A stretch of DNA of 64,000 bases. Source: Actinernus sp. WN-2022. Lineage: Eukaryota > Cnidaria > Anthozoa > Actiniaria > Actinernidae. The stretch's first letter is position 1; the number at the start of each line of letters is the position of its first letter. The position numbers were made by a program, and so were the translations under genes. Shown here in pieces: positions 32,394-43,185 of the stretch. Below the pieces are notes generated by a model. It searched no databases and was not told where the DNA came from. It saw only the letters and a list, made by a program, of their open reading frames with translations. Where the stretch lies: the NCBI GenBank assembly GCA_030867875.1, contig JAOWCC010001501.1:30710792-30774791 (forward strand), read 5' to 3'.

Positions 32394-33499
32394 AACTTCC
32401 ACTTCCCCGACTTCCACAACTCCTGCACGTGCGAACCAATCCTGATCCTGGTTCTTTCGCTACTCGAGCAGCAGATAATTTCAGGTATTTCTTTCTTGAC
32501 CCTTCATTTCATCTTAGGGATGCTAGAAACGTTAACAAAGCCAAATGATTACAAAACTTGCCTTTTTTTCGTGGGCAGCGCAGGAGCACAACCAAGAAAA
32601 CATAAATTGTTTCTTAAAAACCCAAAAGTTAACAGAAACATAAGTTTATGTTCGACCTTTTAATATTTTGATGCACTAATATCTGTTTGCAAGCTAAACT
32701 TTTTTATTTAACCTAAAATCCATATGAAGAGGAAAAGTGATTGCACACGTGGGCCTGACAGCCCTTTAAGCTGATATTTTCTGTGTTAATTCTCTTTTAC
32801 TGTGTTTGACACAATTTTCTTGATATGGAAACTGTTGTATATATTTTTTTAAATTACACTGGATTTCAGAAAAAAAGATGATTAATACCAAAACCCTGGG
32901 GTGGTACTCCCGGAAATTTTGGATACATGTACAGTGTAGGTGTGTGCTGCAATGGTTTTCAAACCTAACCCCATATAAGGCTATGCCCAAAATCAATATT
33001 ACTGGGAAAAAAGTGTGGCTTATGTATATTAAACAGAGACAACAAGATAATGAATTTCAACATTATACATGTAACAGCACACATTTTATTTGGACCTGTC
33101 AATGTACTATAAGTTGTGCACAATCCACATAAAATGTTATGTTATGTAAGGGTAAAAATATCGGAAATTGATACTATTTGTAAGACCTAATACCTAAATA
33201 TGAGACCCTATAAGGATACCCTATCTATTGTTCGGATACCTATTTAAGGATCACAAATACAAAATATGACACCCTATATAAGGCTTGCACACAAAAAATC
33301 CCAGCCTATCAGGCAGTACATACCTATGTAGCGTAATTATATATGGGACTACTCCTGGGGTTCCTGAGACCCCCAACACCCCCTCCCTCAACTTATTCAC
33401 AGTGTAAATTCCTTATCTGCTGCTCGAGTAGCGAAAGAACCAGGATAAGGATTGGTTATTGCACGTGCAGGAGTTGTGGAAGTCGGGGAAGTGGAAGTT
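32394..33499. mobile_element. Element with ~86-bp inverted ends
   Basis: AACTTCCACTTCCCCGACTT (32394-32478) is inverted at 33413-33499. The spacer holds a poly-G-type MITE (32895-33360) and unassigned sequence. The 32370 flank GACAACATTGATGATTGCTC recurs at 34374. Confidence 0.7.
32895..33360. mobile_element. MITE related to the poly-G family
   Basis: CCTGGGGTGGTACTCCC at 32894-32911 is inverted at 33345-33360 (GGGACTACTCCTGGGG). The interior has GGATACC- and ACCCTATA-type short repeats. Compare 11886-12251. Confidence 0.6.
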
Positions 33500-33518
33500 G
33501 AGCCACAGGTTTCCCGCG

Positions 33519-33753
33519 GCCCAGACTCTACGTATATTTCCCGCTTATTAGTCTGTTGGGTTATCTGTGGTTTATCGATTAGTTTCATAACGATCTCAGA
33601 AGAGTTTATATAATTGCTCCGTGTGAATTCTCTTTTCCGATTCCTACGAAATAAATCTTCAATAATAAAAGATTGATACTTAATGAAGTTGTGTGAGTGT
33701 TTTTTTTTGGCGATTTGGGGCCTTCTAAAGTAGTTTATTAGGATTCGAAATTT
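33519..33753 (+). mobile_element. LTR-like module, plus copy
   Basis: This 235-bp segment has an inverted copy at 42011-42242. It contains TGTTGGGTTATCTGTGG, a TATATAA box at about 33607, AATAAA at about 33649 and a TTGGCGATTTGGGGCC stretch. That order (TATA box, then poly-A signal) is that of an LTR R/U5 region. No gag-pol coding was found, so it may be a solo LTR or another terminal repeat. Confidence 0.45.
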
Positions 33754-34055
33754 TGACCGTTGGCCGCGGCTCTAAAAAAATCAACAAGATAGGCAACTCG
33801 ACCTCGCCAAAGCACAGACTTACTTCGAAGATCACCCAAAAATCGGCACTTTTCTTCGTCGCTCGTTATTCAGCTTTCGGCACAGGAGGGAATAGTTATC
33901 AACCAACATCTGACCAGACATTTAGGGAAATCCATCAAATTTATCACCGCCCAACGGTCTCCTCAAGACCCAAAAATGCGACCTTCCTATGATCTGTAAG
34001 AACCAGATCGACCAAAGCGGTCGAAAATTTTCCCGCCCCTACCCAAAACGATGCA
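33754..34055. other. Unassigned sequence
   Basis: A 79-codon plus-strand frame (33753-33992) is basic and Ser/Thr-rich with no recognised domain. It could be leftover internal sequence of the LTR-like element. Confidence 0.3.
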
Positions 34056-34315
34056 AATCGCCTTTTTTCATGGGGGACCCCCAAGCGTGAAATTATACTT
34101 CCGCTCGAGGAATGGATACAAATATATCGCCAATCACAGGACCAAAATTCACCGAGTGTTATGACAGTTTTCGCAAGTTCCAAATTTAAAATTAGTCGGT
34201 AACCGTCAGTTTCGTTAAAAGCCGAGTGATGGTCCTCTGATTGCCGATATATTTGTTTCCGTTCCTCGAGCGGAAGTAAAATTTCACGCTTGGGCGCGCG
34301 TCTCTCCATGAAAAA
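34056..34315. mobile_element. MITE with ~80-bp TIRs
   Basis: AAGCGTGAAATTATACTTCC and CGCTCGAGGAA (left, about 34084-34115) are inverted at about 34260-34300, with ACAAATATATCG in both arms. Outer tips read TTTTTTCATGG and CCATGAAAAA. Confidence 0.75.
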
Positions 34316-34439
34316 GACATTTGCAACATTCCCTAATATAAGCGGAAGTATAATTTGGCGCTTGTGTCTTCCCCGACAACATTGATGATTGCTCAACCAA
34401 TGATTGCTCAAGTAGTTTCCTATTTAAATTATCTACGCT

Positions 34440-36380
34440 ATGACGGTCATCACTTCCATCACGAGCAATTCGCGCGCCAATCTAATCAAAATTTCAAGCA
34501 TGTAACGCGGGCTCATTTTGTGAAGTAATTTATGCGTGCGCTATTATTTTATTCTTGCATATATCCGAGTATATCTGCCGGTCCTGCCGGCCGGTTTGCA
34601 TATAGTTATAAAAAAAACTTATATATCGAGTTTTTCTTTACGAAATAAAGGTAAAATGTGTGATCTGTCAAACATTAATTAGCTCTAAGGTTCATACATT
34701 TGACAACGTTTCCTGTCGAGCAGCTTTACTTGAAAAAGGAGAGCCTTGGTGATGTTTAGTTGTTTCGATCGCTCGGAAATAATCTTAGACTTAAGTCATT
34801 TTGTCGATAAATTTATCTCGGTCAGTAAAACGCAAATTGTAGGGTAAGGTAACCGAGATTTGGTGCAAGGAGAAGTGTACGGGAAGAGATGGCTACGGAA
34901 CGCAGGTTGCAATTGTTACCAGTATGTCGGCAGCAGTTGAAGTGGTCGTCATTTATACCTCCAGAAAAAGTGGTGATTTTTAGTCTTCTTGATGTATTTG
35001 TAGATCTCAGGTACAGTGGTTGTTATAAAACATGCACAGCATTATATATCTTGATTGTGTTGGGAAAGAAATGGTAAATATTCTCACCCTGACTCTTCAT
35101 ATTTTGTCTAAAGATACTCTTGGAGAAACATCACAAACTGTTACACAAAAGCAATGAAAGGTTTGGAGTAGTTGTGTTTTTGGAAAAGAGAAATGATTTT
35201 ATGAAAGCCTCAAAAATATTTCATTCAAAAGGTTCCATGAAAACTAATTGTAACTAATTTTTTGAGAATAACTGATATTAAAGAAGTTATTTCAAAGACA
35301 GATGTAGCTATAATATTTAACTGACTTTGAAAGAACTTCAGTTTAAATGACAAGGGTGCTTCCACTGATATGTCCCAAATAACAGCCATCAACATTTGAG
35401 TTTACTAATTTGTGGTGACAAAGGCATTTACATCAACAAAACGTCTCCTACAGTTTAATAATACAAAGAAACACCAGTCTCTAAATAGAGCTATATAAAA
35501 CTACTGGGAACTTTTGAAGGACTTCTTGTCTAGCTATAATTAAACTTCCATGCCCCACTCCCTAGCCAGTGCAACTGCTAATTTCAGCAAAATTAGAACA
35601 AGAAAGCCCTCAAGACCTGTAGAAATAAAACCAAAAACTACCTTAAATGCATCTAGATTCAAACAATAAAATTCAAAGACTTTTGTGCAAGTATTGCAAA
35701 CAGATCTTGAGACCAAGTTAACAACACAATCTGAATCAACTGAATATTTTTTGTTGTCAGCAAATGCTGTTTTAGTGGAGACTATAGCCCGGCCAGTTGG
35801 TCTCACTTGGCCATTTTAATCTCTTCAAGCTATCAGATGTGCCTTAAGGTATACCTCATGCTCCTCTAATTATTCAAAAATATCAAAATAAGAATGTACC
35901 TGAACAAAAACTTGAAACTCTAATGGCAAGAACGAATGAAGTTTAAACAGAGTAGTTCAGTGCAAGAATCCAGCTCTATTCCATCTCTTTTTCTTGTTAG
36001 AGATGAATGAGATGCAGACTTTGATTAGCCACTATAGTTGTTTCAAGGCTTATTAAACTTAGTAAGTGTTTTTTTAATCCTGTTCACAGGGTCACATAGC
36101 TCAGTCTAATGGCCTAGGTCTAAATAATTGAATGCAGTTGGTGTATATATGCCACCATTCAAGAAAAAGAAGCTCAGACGTCACTATAAACTGCTCAGTA
36201 GCAGTAGCTTCACAGCAATCCCAGTGCGAAATCTGAAGAAAACAGAGGAAATGTTCCAAATACAGCAGCTTAAGTCATCTTTTTAAGTGTAAACAAGCCA
36301 ATGTTTCCTTTAAAAACATGTTTATTGCTTAAAGAATAGCAAAATTTAAAAATACATACAAAGACTGTACTAAATGTTAA
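34440..36380. other. Unassigned intronic sequence
   Basis: AT-rich. A 62-codon plus-strand frame from 34889 (MATERRLQLLPVCRQQLKWS) has a fair start context and internal GT donors (GCAG/GTTGCA, TCAG/GTACAG). It could be a first exon, but no partner exon was found. A small palindrome TGCCGGTCCTGCCGGCCGG lies at 34579. Nothing else is recognised. Confidence 0.3.
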
Positions 36381-36518
36381 AGTGATTTTCATAAACCTGT
36401 GAAACAATTATTGCTTGTTAACATCTAATAGTCAAATATACACAAAAGAAAACAATAGAATTAGCATTTAATAGCACTAAATATTCTAGTACTGTTTCAC
36501 AGGTTTATGAAAATCACT
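36381..36518. repeat. Perfect 25-bp inverted repeat, 88-bp spacer
   Basis: AGTGATTTTCATAAACCTGT plus GAAAC at 36381-36405 is exactly inverted at 36494-36518. A young small MITE is likely. Confidence 0.85.
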
Positions 36519-36732
36519 CTATAATACTCAGATATTGTTACGAATACTCAATACTCGGATAAAACAATATTTTTAAAACCAATATAGCTGAATTTTGATT
36601 TGAATCTTTTCATTTTAATATCTTTTCATATCAACATACATGATATGTGCATGTAGTTTATTTTCATCATTACAATTTGTTTTATTGCCCAAGAGCATGC
36701 AGGTGTACCAATTGTCTTCATGCAGCGAAATC

Positions 36733-36837
36733 TACCCTGCGAGCAGAGGTTTCTCATATCTTTGCCTGTCCTGTCCGCCGAAAGAAAGGGAAAGGACAGG
36801 AAAGGCAAAGAGATGAGAAACCTCTGCTCGCAGGGTA
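36733..36837. mobile_element. Palindromic MITE (TACCCTGCGAGCAGAGG family)
   Basis: Arms 36733-36777 and 36790-36837 are nearly perfect inverted repeats from TACCCTGCGAGCAGAGGTTT inward. I recognise this type as frequent in coral genomes. Confidence 0.85.
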
Positions 36838-37329
36838 AGCGAAATCAAATCATAAAAAAATTGGCTGGCGGTCATTTTTTTTGTAAACTGACACTCCAAA
36901 TAGTAAGAATTTGTCGTTTAGCTTTCAACAAAATTAATGAATGAGACAGACAAAATAAATAATCAAACTATAAACACTAATATCATAATCAGCGCAGCTA
37001 CCAAAATTAAGTAATATTTACAATGTCTGTGGCATAAATCGCGCGTGTAAAACTCATAAACACAAGCAGGAGTAATTGCAGAATACCCCCTCCTTTGGTT
37101 CATTAATAATTCATTTCTCAACTTTTTCATACAAACTTTCTAAACTCTTAACCCTGAAATAATAAAAAAAACCTAACCATTTCCACCCAAAATCATTCAT
37201 AGAACGAGTCTAAATACACCTGAACTAAAGTGGAGAATTTAGCGCAGTTTTCAAGCGATCTTTTGAGTGGAGGAGGGATTCTGCAACTAAGCCCACAAGC
37301 AAATGATAATTTGCATATTACAGAAATGA

Positions 37330-37628
37330 TGAAATATTCTGGTGTTAGCCATCAGCAACGACAATCCGACTACAACAATGTTGCCCAGTGTGTAAAGTAA
37401 AATATATTTTTTACATATGTTAAAATGGTTCTCCTTACAGTTTTCCTTCCACAAAGCCACAATATAGTGACATAATGAAATATTCTGGTGTTAGCCATCA
37501 GCAACGACAATCCGACTACAACAATGTTGCCCAGTGTGCAATGAGTGTGTAAAGTAAAATATATTTTTTACATATGTTAAAATGGTTCTCCTTACAGTTT
37601 TCCTTCCACAAAGCCACAATATAGTGAC
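37330..37628 (+). repeat. ~146-bp tandem duplication
   Basis: GAAATATTCTGGTGTTAGCC starts at 37331 and again at 37477. The two units are nearly identical except for about 9 extra bases (CAATGAGTG) in the second. Confidence 0.95.
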
Positions 37629-38794
37629 ATTTATAGTACAATGCTAAAGTTGTTAATAACAACTGAAAATTCGGTCGAATTAAATTCCAGTGTGAAGCAG
37701 TCTCTAAAGAACGTTACCAAAACAGAATAGCTATCAGTTTGTCTCGCAACTCTTCTTCAAGCTATCCATCGTATTGCCCACGAAATCGAAACACTTTCTA
37801 GCCATCACTTCGTACTTGGATACTCTGAAAATGAAAATGAAGTACCTTTCATCACAGAAGTTTTAATCCAGAAAAAGGTCAACTTCATCTGATTCCTCTG
37901 AAGAATGGTCAAGGGCACCCAACGAAGTTTTCCGTTAAAAAGTTGGCCTAAAACTTGCGGATTTGAAAAAATTGTCCCTAGAAAATTGTTTTCTGAAATA
38001 CTGGCTAGAAAATTTGTTTTCAATCCCTAGAAAATTATAGAAGCAAAGGGAGACTAAAAGGTTTCCCCTAAAATATTCGTACGTCCCAATTCGTCTGATC
38101 AATAGAGTCAGAACAGGAAAAAAGAATCCCTAAAAAAATTGTACCTCCACAAAACGTTGCAACGTGAAGTTACTTGGGCTGGAAAATTCTTGTTATCCGG
38201 GAATATTTTGCCATAGTATTTTCGGTTGACGCGATTTCCACCTAGAAAATTCGTACAGCTAATAGCTTTCTAGAATACGTCAAAAGACATAGTAGGCGCC
38301 TTAAAATGGCTAGATAAGCTGCAGACAACTGGTTTCAAACGAATTTCAAAAAGTACTCGTTGGGTGCCCTTGAATGGTGAGAGAATGCGAAATTCTGACA
38401 GTGGTTCTTCTTGTAGTTCAGTTGTTATTCAAAAGTCAAAATATCCCGTGTTAGTTCATGTTGATTTCGACGTTAACCAACCTTCGTGACAACTTTTCGT
38501 TGCAAATAACCAACTAAGAAGATCCGATAAATGTGGCTAAAGTAGGTTGAAAGTGTGATACAAACTTCGCCAGTGAAAGTTAACTTTCTCCTCCTTTTGA
38601 TCGCGCACATGCGACGAACACAATCCAGACGTTGTCGCGAACGCTCTGCGAACAATTTTATCCGCTGGGGGTGGTGATGGAATCGAATATCTAATGCGCA
38701 TGCCTATACACTAGACATAACTTCCAAAGGCCAGATTTATGGCGGGCTCACATTGAAGATTAGTTTGTTAAGAAACCATGCTAGCGAATTGCTC
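37629..38794. other. Unassigned intronic sequence
   Basis: CCTAGAAAATT-like motifs recur at 37975-38290 (TAGAAAATT, AGAAAATTCG), a diffuse short-repeat zone. No gene is supported. Confidence 0.35.
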
Positions 38795-38990
38795 GTGCCA
38801 TCGGTGCTCATCTCACCAAATACAACTCAAAGAGCGTGATCGGAAACGCAATAAAATCAATCTCGTTCCCAGAGCCCGCGCGTTTTTCGGCCAGCGGTGA
38901 CCAAACGCCCCGAGCTCTGGAATAACCATAACCGGAAGCAGGATTTTATGCTTCCGGTTTGAAAGCGCATGCGTGATAGTTCGCTTACTG
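38795..38990 (-). repeat. Inverted match to 32290-32330 and CCCAGAGC palindrome
   Basis: GCCATCGGTGCTCATCTCAC with CAACTCAAAGAG is inverted at 32285-32325. CCCAGAGCCCG (38870) pairs with CGAGCTCTGG (38920), and the same small palindrome recurs at 40588-40640. Confidence 0.65.
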
Positions 38991-39278
38991 AGCATGCGTC
39001 GTGTATCTAGTGTAATATGAATATGCGCAGAGAAAGCAACCGCTGTGGTAATAGAGCGCTGGCTTACTAAATAGCCCAAAATGGCCGACGGCTGAGAAGA
39101 TTTTATTGCTCGTGTCGTGGGGAAACCGCCGCCGTTCGGAATTCGACAATTGTTTATCTTTATACTTGACTGGTTTTAACCTCGAGGTTAAATTGAGGAT
39201 TATAATCAATTCTAGCGATTTTGACAGTTGATGATAATAGTCAATCTAAGGGAGATACCGTGTTGGACTGTGGGTATT

Positions 39279-39511
39279 CAGGGGTGGATCTAGAGCTTTT
39301 GAAATGGGGTGCACCATATCAGCACCAAAGGCACAGGGTGAAGGGGGGAGGGTGGTTGGTATTCACCACTGATAGGTACAGGGGGAGTTGGCCCCCAATA
39401 CTTTTTGAAAATCAGGTCTCTGAAGTAGCATTTCCTGAATTTCGAGACCACTTCAATCTCAAAAGGGTTGCATCCTCCAAATCCCCTTGCCCTCCCATAG
39501 ATCTGTCCCTG
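39279..39511. mobile_element. MITE with CAGGGGTGGATCTAG end
   Basis: CAGGGGTGGATCTAG at 39279 is inverted at 39497-39511 (ATAGATCTGTCCCTG). The end sequence is hAT-like. No intact target duplication is seen. Confidence 0.65.
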
Positions 39512-39688
39512 GGGATGGTGAGGTCTAGCAAGTATAAGAGGGAGATGTTCTTTCCTAGTTTTGCTACAATCCAGGGGGAATTTATATATAGTAGGTACAA
39601 CTTATGTATGTGCAGCCATGGGGTCCTATTCACTGACCATAATAAGACTGTTCGACATTCCCTCGTCCAAAACAAACATTATTATTAA

Positions 39689-39956
39689 AATTCCCTGACT
39701 TTGACAAGAAATTTAGAATTTCCCTGACCAGATCCAAAATTCCCTGACCTTGAAAAAATATTTTTCCCTGACGGAGGTCAGTCCTGTGGCAACCCTGTAT
39801 AAGAGATTTATACTTGTCTCAAAGCTCCAGAGGTGCATTAGCATACCTTAGCTGACCCAATGGGGCACTTGCAATGCTCTGATTAAAAAAATGTCAAGTG
39901 ACCCACAAATGCCAGGAGAGGAGAGGGGGTGGGGGGGGGGGGGGGGGGGGGGGGGG
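39689..39956 (+). repeat. TTCCCTGAC repeat and G26 tract
   Basis: Four copies of TTCCCTGAC with short spacers at 39689-39772 end in GGCAACCCTG, a pattern of small invertebrate MITEs. A run of 26 G lies at 39931-39956. Confidence 0.75.
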
Positions 39957-40929
39957 TTATATGTGTAAATATAACTGGTATATTACATGTTGCTTGTATC
40001 ATTGTGCTGAATTGGATTTTCTGAGTTTTCTTCTGCTCAAGGCTGAATGATAGTTATTATTCATCTACTACATGTAGGCTTTATGCAAATATAAAACACG
40101 TTTTATTCTTGTTTTCACTTCACAAAAAATATGTACTGTACACATTTTATTCTAGATACACGTATTTTCCGCATCTGAGTATATTAACAGTCGGGTATTA
40201 AAAACTAATTTCAATCGCTGAATCGGCAATTTACCTAGTTGTAATTTCCCTCTCGCAGTTCTAATTAATCTGGTAAATATATTTCAGCTCCTTTAGCTTT
40301 ATATTATATTAGCTCAGCAGGGCAGTTGAATTTCGTACTTCGAAAATCCCCCCGAACATCTGACCTGACACATCGTTCTTAAAAGCCTTCAGAATGTGTC
40401 GCTTCTTGATTTTTTATCCAGACAGCTCAACACGATGATTACTTACTTGACTGCAGCAACGGCAAGAATGACAACCATGATTTTTAGCGATTTTTTCACT
40501 ACTTTTTAGGCCGGTCTTATGGTCGATCGAACGAAGCAACTCCATGCCGTTGTTATGAATCAAATTTGACCTCGATATGGATAATCCCAGAGCTCGTAAT
40601 CTTGGCGCTGGCCAAAAGATCTCGGGCTCTGGGAACGAGATTGTAATAAAATATAAAAAACGGCCCTTAATTATGCTTCTGACGTTAATCTTGTACGTCC
40701 GACAAGATGGAAGCCACGACGGAAAAGCCGCGCCGTAGAGAATCATGGGAGTCGTTACCAGTGCCCATAAGTGGTCGTTATACGCCAACACGGTATCTCC
40801 CTTAGATTGACTATTATCATCAATTGTCAAAATCGCTAGAATTGATTATAATCCTCAATTTAACCTCGAGGTTAAAACCAGTCAAGTATAAAGATAAACA
40901 ATTGTCGAATTCCGAACGGCGGTAGACGC

Positions 40930-41002
40930 ACTTAGTGTAGTGGTCACGACGTCTGTACTACCAAGCACTACACGCAAACGGCTACGAGTTCGAGCCCGAG
41001 TT
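40930..41002 (+). mobile_element. tRNA-like SINE head
   Basis: TTAGTGTAGTGGTCACGAC resembles an A box and GAGTTCGAGCCCG a B box, about 45 bp apart. Acceptor-stem pairing is not evident, so a SINE or tRNA pseudogene is more likely than a tRNA gene. It abuts the outer end of the 39130-40922 element. Confidence 0.5.
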
Positions 41003-42010
41003 ACCCTGGATACCAGAGGCTCGAAATCGTCGGGGCGAGCGAAGCGAGACCAGCTGAAATCAAGCCGCAGCACTAGTCTCGAAGCGACGAGCTCAACGGT
41101 CGTCACGCAAAACATAACTCCTTCGGGGAATCAAAACTCTTTCGATCGCGGCACATTACAGTATATTCGTACCTGAGCCCCTTTGGAACCAGGGTAAGCC
41201 CGAGTAGGAGCGCTCAAAAAAATGTTTTCTCTCGTTTACCTTCCTTTCTTGTTTACCTGTGAACCCTAGCTCTAGGTGAGTGAGAACCCGTCGTTTACCC
41301 GTGAACTCGTCCGATGGTTAGGGTTTGGTTTGTAGTTCGGGTTAGGGTTTGTCTTAGAATGATGATTATAATCAATTCTAGCGATTTTGACAATTGATAA
41401 TAGTCAATCTAAGAGAGATGACGCGTTGTATACGCTGTGGTTGTTCGAGTTAAGCTGTGCCGGCCCCTGATTCCGCTTTATAATTTCCTGACTGATTTCA
41501 TCACTGTGTTGCGGCGCCGTACGCTTGCCGTTACTTTTTTACTCGGTACAAATTATTAATCAAGTCCAAGTACAGTTAGGCGCCTTTCGAGTCCTGAACG
41601 ACTGCTTCAAAATTATTGGATTGAGATTCTGATCTTGTCAAGTATTATTTTCTTTCGCACGATAAACCAAGCTTTTCATTTTCCAGCGGCAAAAGCACCC
41701 GCTACAGCTTGATCCGACTTTTTAACACTTTACTTCATTCATTCATTCATGAAACCTTTCAGGTAAACCAGGAATAACACTTACAAACATGTGTATTAAA
41801 ACTATCGGGTGGCCGGTGAACACTCATAAAACTAGCCTGAGAAAACAGCCGACTCGTATCGCCCGAATCGGCTGTTTTTCTCAGCCAAACAAAAACCGTA
41901 AGTCAAAATCGCATCTGCAACGAAATATGTTAATGATCCCTAAAAGGGCCCGTCTCACCCACAGTGCTGAGCGCGCTCACATAGCATAACGGCCATTTTC
42001 GATGCCATCG
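41003..42010. other. Mixed repeat remnants
   Basis: Contains the partial third copy of the 39130 TIR (41365-41420), an inverted match to the 32-kb tandem repeat (41445-41490) and a small palindrome of GAAAACAGCCGACTCG with its inverse (41833-41886). No gene is supported. Confidence 0.5.
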
Positions 42011-42242
42011 AAATTTCGAATCCTAATAAACTGCTTTAGAAGGCCCCAAATCGCTAAAAAACCACTCACACAACTTCATTAAGTATCAATCTTTTATTAT
42101 TGAAGATTCATTTCGTAGGAATCGGAAAAGAAAATTCACACGAAGCAATTATTTAAACTCTTCTGAGATCGTTATGAAACTAATCGATAAACCACAGGTA
42201 ACCCAACAGACTAATAAGCGGGAAATATACGTCTAGTCTGGG
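42011..42242 (-). mobile_element. LTR-like module, minus copy
   Basis: Reverse complement of 33519-33753 with about 15 differences by eye; the TATATAA box is changed to TTAAATAA and AATAAA to AATGAA in this copy. Confidence 0.45.
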
Positions 42243-43176
42243 TGTGATCAATCAGTTTTCTGAGCGCCCAGCGGCACTTGAATTTGAATAGTTCATTCAT
42301 CAGCAAATAAACATTTATAAAATAGGTTTCCACTTTACAGCCGCTCATGCAGATATCAACACATTTCACTTTTACTTACTTTAAATTGTCTCAGCGTTGT
42401 CCAATGTACATTGAGCGAAAACCAAGACTATAAGACTAAGAGAGAAACTGCGAGATTTGTAATCTTGCATGTACCGCGCGTGTACCGCGTACTCGAGTCT
42501 TCAGTCAAAGCAATTTGCTTTAAATGTTGTCCGATGATGTTTAGCAAAAGGCTCAGCTCTTCTGACCTTTAAATTTCATGCCATCCGCGGTCCGATCAAG
42601 CCAATGTATGAACTGTATAATTGGATAAACTGTAGGAATTACGATCAAACAGCCCAAACAGTCGGCTAACTCCAGTACAGCTAGGCTCTAGTAATAATTT
42701 CACTGACAAAAGGCGACTCCAGAGTATGTTAAATATTTCCCCTGGCAGGTGAAAATTCGGAAATATATGACTGAACACAAAAGCTAATAAATAAGGAACA
42801 TTTTCCCCTATAAATAATCAACTGGTATGCCCCTGTGAGACCGATGGAATAGGATTTGTTTCAAGAAGCTCTCAAGAGCCATTATCGGGGGCCCCGAAAA
42901 TGGCGGATCGATAAATTTGAGATCGCAATGCATCTTGGTTGAATGAGGTCCTTTAAGAATAACACAAGTTACGAAGAGAGGAAAAATAAGAACAGATACT
43001 ATAAATACACTTGATCTTGCCCAAAAGACCGAGAAAGGGAAGGCATTGCGTCTCTTCTTCTAACTCTGTGCCCCCGTGATAAAAACTAAGCCAAAATGAA
43101 ACCTGTCTTATGCTGACCATTCGCCACGAACCATGTGGGATCAACTATTTCATTGTGCGCATGCTCAATATGGACC
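42243..43176. other. Unassigned intronic sequence
   Basis: Short minus-strand frames only; nothing recognisable. Confidence 0.4.
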
Positions 43177-43185
43177 CATACTTTT

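Larger units (their letters stand above)
39130..40922. mobile_element. 1.8-kb element with ~137-bp TIRs
   Basis: Arms 39130-39266 and 40785-40922 are almost exact inverted repeats (GCCGTTCGGAATTCGACAAT, TAATCAATTCTAGCGATTTT, GGAGATACCGTGTTGG). A third partial copy lies at 41365-41420. The interior holds another MITE (39279-39511), a TTCCCTGA repeat and a G-run, but no transposase. Confidence 0.85.

Noticed and set aside
34889..35077. 62-codon ATG frame as a first exon
   Set aside because: Reasonable start, but no domain, no signal peptide and no partner exon; kept only as a note in the unassigned stretch.
41320..41375. Interstitial telomere-like GGGTTAGGGTTT words
   Set aside because: Only two irregular TTAGGG words; too short and irregular to be a telomeric tract.
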